NCBI RefSeq assembly: GCF_963422355.1
Contig: NC_085085.1
Span: 15,997,588 to 16,061,587, forward strand
Source: Corticium candelabrum
Lineage: Eukaryota > Porifera > Homoscleromorpha > Homosclerophorida > Plakinidae
Direction of reading: 5' to 3'
DNA: 64,000 bases
Under the pieces are notes generated by a model. It was given only the letters and a program-made list of their open reading frames with translations. It was not told where the DNA came from and searched no databases. The translations under genes were made by a program, and so were the position numbers. Below are positions 41,791 to 59,200 of the stretch, piece by piece. Position 1 is the first letter of the stretch, and every line of letters starts with the position of its first letter.

Positions 41791-43700
41791 ACATAACCAT
41801 CCACGACCTCTCCGTCATACGATGATCCGTCTGCATATTCATATAATGCCTTGCCAGTCAAATGATCTGATTTGAATTGACCCTCATATACATCACCATT
41901 AGAAAATTGCATCTTCCCAACGCCATGTCTCTTTCCAGCATGCCAGCTTCCAACGTATACATCCTTGTTGCTATACACCATCTTGCCTTGAATATCAGGA
42001 ATGTCATCCATCCACCTGCCCTCATAACGCTGACCTGACTTGCGTATCCACGTCCCTTTTCCAGAACGCTACACATTATCAAGTACATTTGATTTAACTG
42101 CTTTTATAAATGCTTTTTAAATTTACAAATTAAAATACAAACAATATAATTTAGAGTAGCTAGCTCTAACAAAGGCCCAAACATCTGCAATCAACGTTTT
42201 TGACACAACTTTTGATATTATACAACAACCATACTAGATTTTTCTTCCATGCTCCTTCATACGTTGAGCCATCAGAATAGATCATCTTCCCCTGACCATC
42301 CATAAAGTTGTCTTTGAATTCACCTCTTCCAAACAAAACACCGATTACAAGTAGTACGCATCCAGAAGAATAAAGCATCTCACATACTTGTATTCGTGTC
42401 CGTGAGCAGTCTTCAGTGTACCTTGACCATTCCTCTACATGTGATCATGTTTAAAACATAGTGAGTTACCTGCTATCAACTACCTTGTCTTCCACAACAA
42501 TACCTGACTGTTTTTCCACAGGCCACGATACATAGCACCTGTCTTTTTTGACTCCCACACACCATTCCCCTCTATGTTGCCATTCACAAAAGTACCTTCG
42601 AATCGATCACCATTTGCAAACTCCACAACAGCCTAACAAACCACTTCGTAATAAGTCGTCTCACAAACATTAAAATGCATCGATACTTTTCCATGCTTCA
42701 CTCCGAGTCTCCATTCTCCTTTGTATACATCATCATTGCAGTATCTTAGTTCACCATAACCGTCTATAGACATACATGCACCAATTAGTGACAAAGACTT
42801 TTTGCCATTTCGATAGTAGAAATGACCAACTTTGTTTATCATTGTGCCACTGCCCCTTGTACTTTTCTCCTGTGTTGTACGTCATTTCACCTTCACCACT
42901 TCGTTCATCTTCTTTCCATTCTCCCTGTAATCATATTACTGCCCCTCCATAACCAAGACCACAAACACAGTCAGAGCTCACTTACTTTGTAACTTGTCTT
43001 GTTTGACCACATCATCTGACCACGGCCGTGACGCTAAAAAGTGTTTATCCACTACAAAGCCATTGCATGGTAAACACGCTTTGAGTAAAACCTTTGAATC
43101 AGTCCAGTGTCCAACATAATGGCTGTAGTCTTTGTAAGAAAACGAAGCAACTCGACATCCTACACACAACAAATAACTCAAATGCTATTACTATCTTGTT
43201 ATACAATTTAGTACACTCACTAATATCAACTTGGTCCACAGAATTATCTTTTCCCGATACTCGATTTAAATGTTTTGCAATTGTCTCATTTAACTTCTGG
43301 AGCCAAAGTTTCTTTTCATTGCGTGACTTAACATAGATGGTGTATGGTCGATCGGGTGTGTAAATCTCGATTGCATCCTCTTGAGCTGCAGAGTCACATT
43401 AAACAATCCCATCCATGAATAAGCTGTTCATATTTTAGTCTAATATTATTGTCTACTTGTGGCTGGATCAAGGTCTTCCAGATCCTCTATCCATACTGTA
43501 CTGAGATCAAGTGCCAACTCGACTTCACTATGCTTACCATCAGCACGAATTGCAAAGACAATAAGATCAGTAAAGAGAATTGCCTATAAACAGAAGAGCA
43601 GAATTACCTACACAAACAGTCTCAACAGTACATAATATGTACAGTTCAATGCTATGACATGAACACATGTCTAATGCATGCATGTACATCTGTGCATAGA

Positions 43701-43748
<48 letters not shown>

Positions 43749-46700
43749 ACGCGTGCGTGCATGCATATGTGTGTGTACTTTGACATAAAAGCAAATAAAA
43801 GATGCCTATTTACAAAGAACTTCTTCATGCCTACTACAATTAAGTCTGTTTTGCACGAATTCGCCATCTTAACCATTTTTCAACCCTTTGTGGAAGGAAT
43901 GAGACAAGACTACGAAAATAATACGCAAATTGTATTATCATATCGAAGGCAAAACTACAAAAACTCTCATCCACACGATCCCTTTTTGCACTAAATTTCC
44001 ATATGTGCAATAAGAAATCAAGAGATATCTGGACAATTATTGGGACATGTTGCCCATACTATGAGGTGGCTCCACTTCATGGGAAATGAGTCACAATCCG
44101 TGACACTTCTCACAGTGGGATTACTAAATTTATCAACCTGATAAAGTTTTCGTGTAGCCATGAAGTAAACGGATCCCTCCTTCACCAACGTTCTCCCAGA
44201 ATCTTCCGCAATAGTCTAAACAACTGCAACATTACAACAGTAATCAACAAGTAGAAAACCAATTTACTACCTCCAGTCCCTGAACTTGACTTGTCAGTTT
44301 GTTAAGAGCTTTCTTGCCTTGAGCTTCTTTAAGCTGATCATTTACATATTCATTCAATTCATTCTACCAAAAGTAACAATCACACAACAACAAGACAACA
44401 ACAACATGACAACAAGACAACAACAACAACAACAACAACCACAGACTCATTACCAACCATCTTCTCGTGTGCTTCCTGCAAAATTTCATAATCTCGATGG
44501 TCAACTGAAGTTTTATCCAATAATTGCTAAATTAAACACAATGCGCTCCAGCAAACTAAATGTATGACACTGTGTTACTGCACTTTCAGTAGTAGTCGAT
44601 AACGTGGTATACGTTGTACTGGAGTAAGAAGATACGCAAGAAGAGTGATACCAGGCTGGCAGCGAGGATCAGCATAACAGCTCTGTAATATAAACATGTC
44701 TGAACAAAATGTTGAAACGTGAATTAAAGAGTAGCTCACATTCAGTGCTGCCTCAAAATCTTTCTTCTTCTTTATCTTCATTGCCACAGTTTCTTCTGCA
44801 CTGTCATAGTTGTTGCAGTAAACTGTATAGATTCTAAAACGAGCAATCTAAAACAGAACAAATATACTCATTCTTCATCACAAATTGGTTTACTGATGAT
44901 CATAGAAGACTTTGTCTAAAGCTGACATTGTGGCAAGCCTATACAATACTGTAACTCTAGACTTTTAAAAACATAATTCAGACAAATTTCAATCAGCCCT
45001 TGCAAGCACATGTATTTCTCAGATCAAGACTATAGCTATTACATTCCATCAGCCACACATAACAAAATATACGGATAACATTTCATGAGCTGCATCTATA
45101 TAGGAGCCAAAGCCTCTACTTCTAACAACAGTCACCAGCTGTGGCCTCTAAATAAGAGTAGCTTATATGTGAATCAGCCTTTATTCTGACGGCTGAACAT
45201 TCTATGCATGTGTATACAGTTACAGCAAGTATTGGACTTTCATACAGTACAAACTCAGCACACTTACACAGCCCACCTCCAGATATAGGCTTCATTAGTA
45301 CACATATATAAATTGTACTTATAAAGTGTTGTTTCATCTGTGACCTCTATTTGAGGGCAGCCTTCATTTCTAATAGATGCGGTCTATATAAAAAAATAAT
45401 ACACACTAGCAGTGTTCAACAATACTAGCGTTTTCACATTGGTGTGTTTTCCCGATGCAGTAATCTCAAACCAATTCACAAGCAGTGTGTCATTCCATGT
45501 GGTTAATTCTTACCTCACATCAAAATAATAACAATGACTCTGAGTAATAAGTACATGTGTAAAATTCACTTGTATTCAAAAGTGAATTTTATTCAAAATA
45601 CAAAAGTGTAGCATCGACCCCACAAAAATGCTATTCACGCTAATCTATATTTAGTGAGCAAATGAGTCATCTACTGCCTTTCTCAGATACACTCTTGTCT
45701 ACTTATGAATTAATCACCATTCATCACAATTTCCTTGGTTTCCAATTGCTCTGCTATGATCACTGTCTCTTTTTCATGCCTCTCAATCAGTGCCGCTGTT
45801 CCTTGATATTACGTTGCATGTGTTGCGTATTGTGGTTATCTACTGCAACTTCTATTCTCTTTTAAGACTAAAACCACAAGATCTCTATTTCAAAAGCTGC
45901 TTCTAATTAAGAAAAAGTAATTTAATGAAACTTTGTATCTTTGCAACAGAAAATTCAGCAGCTCATTATAAACATAATTTACTTCAATATTTCCTAAAAA
46001 GTTGATTTCAACTGTAGTATACAAAGCAATTGCCAATATCTTTGAAAAGGAGGTATACATACTGTATATAATGGCACCTACTCACGAACATGTTGAGAAT
46101 AAACTTGCTAATGAGAGGCTTCTACAGAGCAAGAAAGTGAGCATAACCTTAGACTTTTCCTTCTTTGGACTAAACTCATGTGTTTGTTTACTATGTCTTA
46201 CTAATCCTGTAAAGTTGCATGTAGCCACTAAGTGTACTTTAGTGCACTGCAGCATTCCACAAAAATTGTGAAAATGATTACCTTGTAATTAAATCAATCT
46301 ATCAAGTGAACTCAACACATACATGTACAATGACAAGCTGACTGTCTAGCCATTGAGTCTAGCTAACATCCTTTCTATACAATACAGAATCAAGTTTTAC
46401 AATCGAAAGAAAAATATGTGATATTGGTACATGAGATAATTATTACAGTACACAACGTTTGGCATCCAATATAGAGTTTATCCTACTGTACCTATTCTAC
46501 AAAACAATAAAACTAGAATTTATCCAATACTGCAGCACTAATAGACTCCATAATACGATATAATTTGCAGCAGACAGACAGTATTTTTGTAGTGACCAAT
46601 ATTAATTAAATACAGTCCGAATATGAAACACAAATGCAAAAATGAACAAGACTATACACTGTGAGAACCCTAGAAAAGACAGATCCATGTCAAACCCTAT

Positions 46701-48426
46701 GGTATTTGATAAAAGTGTAGTACAAAGAGGCTACAGTGTCAGCCTGTGTCTTAGGTAAAAGGGTCTTAGGTAAAAGGTAACTAAACTATGTGACTAGACA
46801 AACAAACAGACAAAAAGACAGCAGGCTGACAGACATGATATAAAATGTCAATTACTAAATATTCTGCTACAAAAGAATCTTATTAAAGACTACAGAGCAA
46901 ATTCATTTCAAGTTGAGCTAACCAATAACAGAAGAAACCTGTCAATTAAAGCATATCATCAGAAGATTTCAAAGTACCTGGTGAATTTAATTTATACTTG
47001 GTATTGCACCTATACCAATTAGCTAATGGTGTAGTACACTTTAGTTATAATTAAGTACGAAAGCGCCTCACTCTGTTTAAGAACAGATCACCAATGCATG
47101 TTCTCTCAGTCCAAGCAGACAGCCTCATGTATAGGCTGTAGAGAAGTTCCTGATTGAAAGTGAGAATGCTATAATCACAATCACCTTATATTGAGATAAC
47201 ACCAATAGTTATCATCACTCTTCCAACCTTTCCATATTTGCAAATATTGCTGCAACCTCCGATGATTCAAGGATTGTGGAAAGTGGAGGCATAAACACCT
47301 TCACAGACAGACCATATCTCAAGCCATGCCAACCATGTGACAATACACAAGTACCTGAGCAACCAGCTCCAATCCCTTCACATACGAGTGCTCAGTTTTA
47401 TAAATTTCATGGGCTACCATTGTTCGAGCATCACCAGTAGGAAGATCAGACAAGCAAGGAGGACAAAGGTCACTGTTCAAAATTGCACTGGGCATCTACA
47501 ATGAAAACTTGTTGCAGTTATTAACAAACTAGGCGTACACACTTCAATTTGAAGCTGACAGCACCTCAACTGCATCAGGACTGATTTTACTCTTGCGCGT
47601 TGATTTCACTGCTCTTGTAGACCGAAACTGTTGACAAACAGAAAATGATATCTGTGAATCTCATTCACAACTATCCACAGCAAATCCACCAAGTTGTGAA
47701 GTACAATTTCTGACCTACCAGTTTTGGTGAATGCACAGATTTCCGACTTGTTTCAACACCAACCGGTACCTTCACAAATGCCTGAGACGTTCTCCCTATC
47801 AACTCACCAATAGTACTATTCGCCTCTGCTTTCTTTTTCTTTCTCATTACTATTGGCTCTACGTTATCCACCAGACTAGAAGCACTAGCAGAAGCAGCTG
47901 TAGAGTCCTGTTTCACATGTACATCGGATTCCTTCTCTGCGTGAACGTCTTCGACAGCGTGTGACGTCAAGGTTGGGAGTGTAGATGAATTCGAATCTGA
48001 TTTTGCCTGACTGATTACACGTGATTTAGGCGCAATAGGAGGAGAAGCCTTGACCTCTCCCTTGTTTCGGCTTTCCAATGACGTCCCTCCTTTCGAAACA
48101 CTTTCAATCTGACTCACCAAATCGGCTACCACCTTTCCGTTCACTTTCTCATTGCTTCCCACTTGTCCAACTCCATTTGTTTCCTTCTTACTTTTCTCCC
48201 CCTCATTCAACTTTTTAGAGGGAGGAATCGGCAAGGGCTTTTTCTTCTGGCCATTTTCGTTCCTCGTTTCTGGTGTATCTGACATTTTGCTTGCGTCTCG
48301 AGCTCGTGGAGGTCTTCGAGGATACGCAGACACTCCGCTGCCAAATTCTAATTCGCCACAACGTTGAACGGCGGCGTCGTTCGTTTCACCGTCAGTTTGT
48401 GATAGATCAAAAAAAAACCGCGACAT
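41237..48426 (-). CDS. RhoGEF with DH-PH and 17 MORN repeats, complete
   Basis: Twenty-two exons in transcription order: 48426-47719, 47627-47565, 47495-47355, 47298-47228, 47168-47072, 44847-44740, 44682-44584, 44526-44458, 44363-44271, 44215-44138, 43583-43457, 43385-43221, 43159-43092, 43033-42986, 42924-42831, 42763-42687, 42632-42504, 42434-42388, 42325-42235, 42068-41793, 41700-41425, 41362-41237. They total 3051 nt, 1016 residues, one frame. Residues 1-257 look disordered, with KKPLPIPPSKK. The DH domain (about 280-470) has HEIYKTEHSYVKGLELV, AAIFANMES, TCIGDLFL and the CR3 signature LLTPVQRIPRYRLLLK. The PH domain (about 495-600) ends with KKLWLQKLNETI. From about 605 to the end I count 17 MORN units (Y-x-G-x-W ... 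G-x-G). By family it should load GTP on a Rho/Rab-type GTPase at membranes. Alsin and ALS2CL share DH-PH-MORN but also carry VPS9, and alsin has RCC1; neither is present here. Confidence 0.9.
41718..41788. repeat. (CA)n microsatellite at a RhoGEF-MORN donor
   Basis: About 70 bp of CA inside the small intron 41701-41792. On the coding strand the donor itself reads GTAAGTGTGTGTG, so the splice donor merges into the (GT)n tract. Confidence 0.95.
43701..43744. repeat. (GT)n microsatellite
   Basis: 44 bp of GT followed by GCGCACGCGTGCGTGC, in the RhoGEF-MORN intron 43584-44137. Confidence 0.95.
44383..44440. repeat. CAA-rich trinucleotide tract
   Basis: Imperfect ACAACA and (CAA)n runs in the short intron 44364-44457 of the RhoGEF-MORN gene, leaving little unique intron sequence. 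Confidence 0.8.
44848..47071. other. Largest RhoGEF-MORN intron
   Basis: A 2.2-kb intron that splits the DH domain between IGDLFLNR and IARFRIYTVY. No exon, TIR element or microsatellite of note is seen in it. Small open frames (45122-45337, 46002-46271) match nothing. Confidence 0.6.
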
Positions 48427-48550
48427 GGGTATAAATAATCTCCTCCCACGTTAACGCGTTGACTTGAATTCAACAAATTAGTACACCCCTAATATAGATC
48501 TGAAATCATGTAAACCCCTAGATTTTAAGGCAATGTAAAATCTACACTTA
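48427..48550. promoter_or_regulatory. Putative bidirectional promoter RhoGEF-MORN / TIMM29
   Basis: Only 124 bp separate the divergent start codons of the RhoGEF gene (48426, minus) and TIMM29 (48551, +). Both 5' UTRs and core promoters must lie here or overlap the coding ends. No clear TATA box is seen at a standard position. Confidence 0.55.
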
Positions 48551-49198
48551 GTGCACTGTCTTGCTACCTCTACTACTAGACTACTGCTACTAAATGTACA
48601 GAGACAATACGCGCGAGGTCTACTCTGTCAGGGTATCCGAGACTACGAAAGAATTCCCATGAGCGGAAGAACTGCCAGTCTGTTGACAAAGTTACGCGCT
48701 TTTGGACAACCAGTTATCAATACTTTCTTTGACTATCAAATGGTAGCCAAGGACTGCGTAAATGGAATCCGAAAGAGACCCTTCAAGAGTTTGAGAAATT
48801 TGTCAATTTTTGGAGGAGGAGTGTACATGTGGTATACAAACCCAGATGAACAATCTTATTGGAGCCAAGTAACATTAGACTCTAATGAGCTCATCCTAGT
48901 GAGTGATGCTGTGAGAAATCCTCGATCAATGGAATATATGAAATTTTTATGGACAGACTGTAACAGAAAGCAACTGAAATATGTGAACTGCGGTCTGTTT
49001 TCTCTTGTCATCAAGTCTCCACAGCCTACCGTGTGCAAGAGTTATGAGTATGAATGTTCACATTTGAAGCCTGGACCAATCACATTCTTTAGAAGGATTG
49101 TAGATGTGGGTGTCGTCAATAGATGGTTTTACATTGCTAAAGAGATGGAAGACTATGATATCAATGATGAGCAATTATCAAAAGCGACTGCTAACTAG
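48551..49198 (+). CDS. TIMM29: TIMM29, mitochondrial inner-membrane translocase subunit
   Basis: An intronless frame of 215 residues. TIMM29 is a metazoan subunit of the TIM22 carrier translocase in the inner mitochondrial membrane. Matches recalled from the human protein: a DYQMVAKDCVNGIRKRP segment before the membrane span, a single hydrophobic stretch near LSIFGGGVYMWYT, then RNPRS, LKYVNCGLFSLV, HLKPG, RRIVDVGVVNRW and EDYDINDEQL. Human TIMM29 is 260 residues; this one lacks the charged C-terminal tail. Translation could begin at the first Met or at Met37 (48659), which lies nearer the position expected from the human protein. It is the only multi-domain-sized gene here without introns, yet the frame is intact and it has its own divergent promoter, so a processed pseudogene is unlikely. 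Confidence 0.88.
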   Translation: MHCLATSTTRLLLLNVQRQYARGLLCQGIRDYERIPMSGRTASLLTKLRAFGQPVINTFFDYQMVAKDCVNGIRKRPFKSLRNLSIFGGGVYMWYTNPDEQSYWSQVTLDSNELILVSDAVRNPRSMEYMKFLWTDCNRKQLKYVNCGLFSLVIKSPQPTVCKSYEYECSHLKPGPITFFRRIVDVGVVNRWFYIAKEMEDYDINDEQLSKATAN

Positions 49199-49439
49199 AT
49201 CTGACTCTTATACACCCATGACTGTATCATATTTTGTACTGGCTTGTCTGGAACTTGTTCATCACTTTATATTACATGCTTCACTTATACAGATGGTGCC
49301 AGCTATCAGTAGTTTAGTAAACATTTGTTTAAATTATAAATATACACAACGGGGAAAAGCTTCACACACTTAAATGTCTTCTTGATGTATGTTGGATGTA
49401 AGTGATGAGTAAATACAGTAGTACTGAATGCAATGTAAC

Positions 49440-49751
49440 GGACCAAGGTGTGTGTACACACATAATTGCCTCTCTCGACTCAGAAGTACCTGGTATTGGA
49501 CTGGGGACCTAAGCGGCCATTGACTGTGACGTGACATCATCAGCCACTGCATGGGGTCCAGGTGAGACTTTGGGTGCTCACACCACAGTTGGTTTCACAA
49601 GCCGGTGCTCCTGCAAGTAAATGACCTGGCTCTAGAAGATTGCTAGCGTAGGTCCAGAGTTCTCCTAAGTAGTGAACATGAGCCCAGCTGTTAGCTGGGG
49701 GGGGGAGGGCGTACCAGAAATTGGCAGCTCCCAATGTTTAGACTAGGTTAG
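49440..49751 (+). mobile_element. Headless SINE copy downstream of TIMM29
   Basis: The tRNA head is missing. The body begins CACATAATTGCCTCTCTCGA and continues through CCACAGTTGG, CGGTGCTCCTGCAAG and CCCAGCTGTTAGCTGGGGG, matching the tail of the copy at 31253. A (GT)n tract follows, as with the other copies. Confidence 0.7.
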
Positions 49752-49760
49752 TGTGTGTGT

Positions 49761-49821
<61 letters not shown>
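49752..49821. repeat. (GT)n microsatellite
   Basis: About 70 bp of GT with one GG interruption, 3' of the headless SINE. Confidence 0.95.
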
Positions 49822-49824
<3 letters not shown>

Positions 49825-50338
49825 AAGCATTCGGTTAGCTGAAGAAATCAGTGCTTCTATAATACATATAAGCGCGATTGGAATATCTAATACTGTACCA
49901 CGATAAACAAGTATGCAGTCTACATGAAAAGCAGCCTTGAACTGACAGACAAAAAAGTGTGCAAATTGGCCACAGTTGCCCTGTTCTCCTCTGAACAGAT
50001 GCAACTTCCTATGAGGTGAAATAAACTGATGGGCAGTCAAGTACCACACCTCTCAACAAAATGCACAATTTGGAATTGCAATTTGTTATTCTGGCAAATC
50101 GCCATTCTAAATAACAGTGATGCAACACATTTTCCTACACTGATGATGTCTTTCTACTGATTGGCATCTGACTAAAATAGCGATTCTACAAAAGGTCTGG
50201 TCGTTCACCAGCACCGTGCAGGATAAGCCTACAATGCAATCTCTTAATTCCTGTATATTTGGCATACTCTAATAGTCTAGATTAGCTGAACATAAAACAT
50301 CCGTTCTGGAAGCAATTCTAAAATACTGTTCGATGACA

Positions 50339-55437
<5,099 letters not shown>

Positions 55438-56212
55438 TCGAAGATCCGGGATAATTACCGGGAGCAATCCCGTACAATTTTGATTCCTATAATTATTATT
55501 ATGTCTCAACTGCGCGAGCTATTTCAGTAGTGTCTGGTTGTCTAGCGCTAACGACTTAGAATGTCTCTGACAGTGATGATGAGACGTAGCAAGCATTATC
55601 TTAGAGGCATTCAGCCTTTAGTAGCGTTCAAGCAGGCTGATGACATCAGACAGCTGAAGTCAGAGTCTCAGTAGGCATACGCATGCGCAGAAGATGGGTG
55701 TACACTGTACTGTACTTTTTATTGCTGCATTATTTATTGAACTGCTCTTTTATCTTCAATTGAATTTTTTAGCAGATAACCATTTTCAACACTAGCATGA
55801 TGAAGATTGCAAAGCATGTACACTTCCCATTTTAATAATTAATTAACAAGTCTCTTTATTAAAATTTCTGTTAATTAAATCTTTTGATGCTCAAGATCGT
55901 TCTCTAAAAGTACTGTCATCCATGAATTCAAACCAAATGTTTGTTAAGTGAACAATTTGCAGTCACATTCATATACTATAGTGAGGTTGTTTGTGTCTAT
56001 ACATGTCAATTGCTAATTAATTAATATAAACCTCATCATAGAGCTACATAAACACCTAATTTCCAGCAGTAAAATTTGGTCCCACATGAAAAACTATATC
56101 AATTCTTCTTGACTATACAGAAAGCATGACCAGGCCAAATGCAGTAAATTCAGCAGTGGACAAAACAATGAATATTTTAAAGTTCAAAACTCGGGCATCA
56201 TCATAATCATGG
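55438..56212. other. Intergenic region between DHFR start and laminin-like stop
   Basis: 775 bp upstream of DHFR on the same strand as the laminin-like gene. It should hold the DHFR promoter and the laminin-like 3' UTR. AT-rich except for a GC-richer block just upstream of the DHFR start. No specific sites are claimed. Confidence 0.5.
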
Positions 56213-59200
56213 TTACAGTTGATTGTCTCTGCTCTTTCTCAGTCTTTTCTGTTTTGTCCTCACCTCCTTGTACCTTCTAAAGTACAAGCACAAACATTTA
56301 GTTGACAGCAACAGCTGGGGTGTTGATATTACCTTTTAGATATCTTGAGTGCTGATTTAATTTGCTGTCTCAGGATTTTAAATCTCTGCTCAAATGAATT
56401 CAGTCTGTGGGCAACATGCTTCTGAGCATTGGAAATACTTGAAAGAATAGTCTCTGTCACTTTCTGACCGGCAGCAGCCCCAACAACTACAAAATTTAGA
56501 TTTTAGCTTTCTTACACAAAACTCTCCTGACCATACAACGTGTGTTTACAGAATATTAACTAGAATCAACTTCTGTTCAATTGTTTACTCAATTAAGTTT
56601 ATGCAAACCTACTGAACTCTAACTCAACTCATAAAACTGCTTAAAGTCTGCATTTACATGTACAACCAATGCACTAGCTGCATGTCATCTAAATTAACGG
56701 GGTTTAGTATTTGTGACAACTTACAGAATTACAATTATGATCAAGCACTTTCAATTCTTTGAAAATTATCACATTATTAGATTACCTCCAATCGATTAAG
56801 TTCATTATCTCTGTGACTTTGTTAGTGTGCCTTACCCAGCATCAGGGCTTTCTGTTCCTGGCTTCTGACATTCCTAACAATTAGATCCAATGATTTTGCT
56901 CTTACTTCTGCATCAGAAACTTGGTGAGCAATGGCAATGGCATTGCGATTTTGCTTGCGTGTCAGCTGTTTTATTTCCCGTGACTTTTGTAAAATGTGTC
57001 TCAACCGAATTGAGCCATCTAGATACAATCGTAAATGATTTACAGTTTTTCTGTAAACTCTGAAATTCTGACTTATGTTCAGTTCTACCAACTGAATGGT
57101 GACTTGATTCAATTCTACTTCCCATGCCTCAGCTATCATCATTTTACTCTGAACATCATATTGCACCACCAACGTCGTAACATAGATCTCTACAAAGTAT
57201 AACTAAATGAGTCTGTCATACAAAAAATATACGTGAGATGCTACAAGGTAACTAGACAGTCAATGGCAATTATTAGAAAGTAACATACAGTGTATATGAT
57301 TGTTGTGTTTAAGAATTAAATGCCAAGATTATTGTATGTTCAAGCTATACAATCACAATGTGACAATCCCATACTAGAATGAGTGCATGCTAAACAAGTG
57401 ATGTATGCTATCATGATAGCTAAACGATGATCACCACTGCTACTCTAGGTGCACAAGTGCAACAACATACAGTTAGCAACAAGAGACCCATGTATACAGA
57501 CTATAAACTTAGAAGATACATGTATTGCTAACCAACCTTTTAGTTTGCCATTCCAACGACGAGCTTGTTCCAGAAGTCCCTCTGCTTTAATCTGCATCTT
57601 AACTGATGTATTCTTTATCTAGACACAACATCTGTGTCTATGCTTGTTTGTTACATATGTTTCACTTCTTACCTTCTTACTTTTTCTTTTACCTTCAGCT
57701 GCTGCAGATTGACCAATTTTGCCATATGACAACGCTGAATCAGCCTGATACACAATCAAGGGAGTGTAATGAAAGAGCGCAGCAACAGGATGATCCTCAT
57801 TAATCAGACCATAATAGTATCTTCACAAGCAAACGACAATGCAGTTATTTTTCTCATTTGAGGACAATTGTATTACTGTTCCATTGCTTCTAGATCACTT
57901 GTGAACTGCAAAGAATAGTTTTTCATCCTGTTTACAGAATCTGTCAACTCTGGGTCTCTCTCAAGCCTCTGTTTCAGGTTATTCATATCATGCTCAAGTG
58001 AGTTCCTCAGCTTATAAGCACTATGTGCCTGAAACCAAAACACATGGCTTCTCACACCGCTAGAAGTATGCACACACAAACCCAAACAGACAAAGAGACA
58101 GACTGGCAAACACACCTTCACTACAAAACAGATACATGCAGCAATTAGATATCTACACAAAAACGTACACTCATGCACACACACACACACACACACACCT
58201 CCAATTGACTTTGAACTCTTTTGTATGTGGTTTTAGCTTTTTCGACTTCTATTTCCACAACTAATAGCTTTGACTCCACCTGCTGTACTGCAGCAGGAAA
58301 AACCTCAACTCTTTTCTAAGAAATTATACCACTGTAACACAGTGAGAGCATCGATGCAATGACAGTTCTTCTAACCTCTGCATAAGAGTTCAGTGTTGTT
58401 GTCATCTCAAAATTCTGACCTATTCTGACCAATGTCCTGTTCATAATATCTGCTTTGACTATAATGTCTTTCAGCATGTCTATATAAAGCCATGTCTCCT
58501 TTAGTGTGTTGTTTGCTGCTTTGTATAACCCACTGGATTCTTTCCAAGCAACTTCCAAAAGCAACACTATCTGGTTTACTGATTTTCGACACCCTAATGT
58601 ATTGTATTCCTGTTCTGTGAAGTCCACTTGGTTGATTCCATTCACCAAGTTTCTTGCATCTTTCAGGATCACTAAGTTATCTTCATTGACAGCCACCTCC
58701 AAAGTATGTGATAGATTTCTTACCTTTGCAATCAAATCTGGCAATAAATGACACATGTCACAAATTGCAAATTGTTTTTCATTTATCTTGTAACAGCATC
58801 TCTCCAACTATAACAATACATGACATACCTGTGACTCTGTTTGCCTTGTCTCTGGCTCTATGGAAGAGCTGAACAGCATCATTCCAGGATTTGTTCACTG
58901 ACACCTTCACATGCTCTGATTTCACAATAGAGATATTGACCTGGGAAAAGCAGTAATCAGATGTCTCCAAGCATGAATACACCATGCATGTCTTTAGTAC
59001 TTCACTTACTAAACTTTTGACATCAAAGACATCTGATTCAAACAAAGAGGTTGCATTTATCACTGCTTCTGCTTGTTCACTGATATTGCCAAACAAGATG
59101 TTCAGGTGACTCAAGACAATGTTCTAAATAATGAAAATGTTTGTTATTTTTGCTTAATGCTATGATGATATTCTAGGTTCCCTATGAAACATTCAGCAGT

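Larger units (their letters stand above)
49199..50338. other. Intergenic region between TIMM29 and DHFR 3' ends
   Basis: It contains a headless plus-strand SINE (49440-49751) and a (GT)n tract. The two genes converge here. No further coding exon is recognised. Confidence 0.6.

Noticed and set aside
42780..42842. Apparent frameshift in the MORN array
   Set aside because: A 67-bp intron (42764-42830) with GTTGGT donor and TCTATAG acceptor joins WHNDKQ to NGYGELRY in perfect MORN register, so no frameshift is needed.
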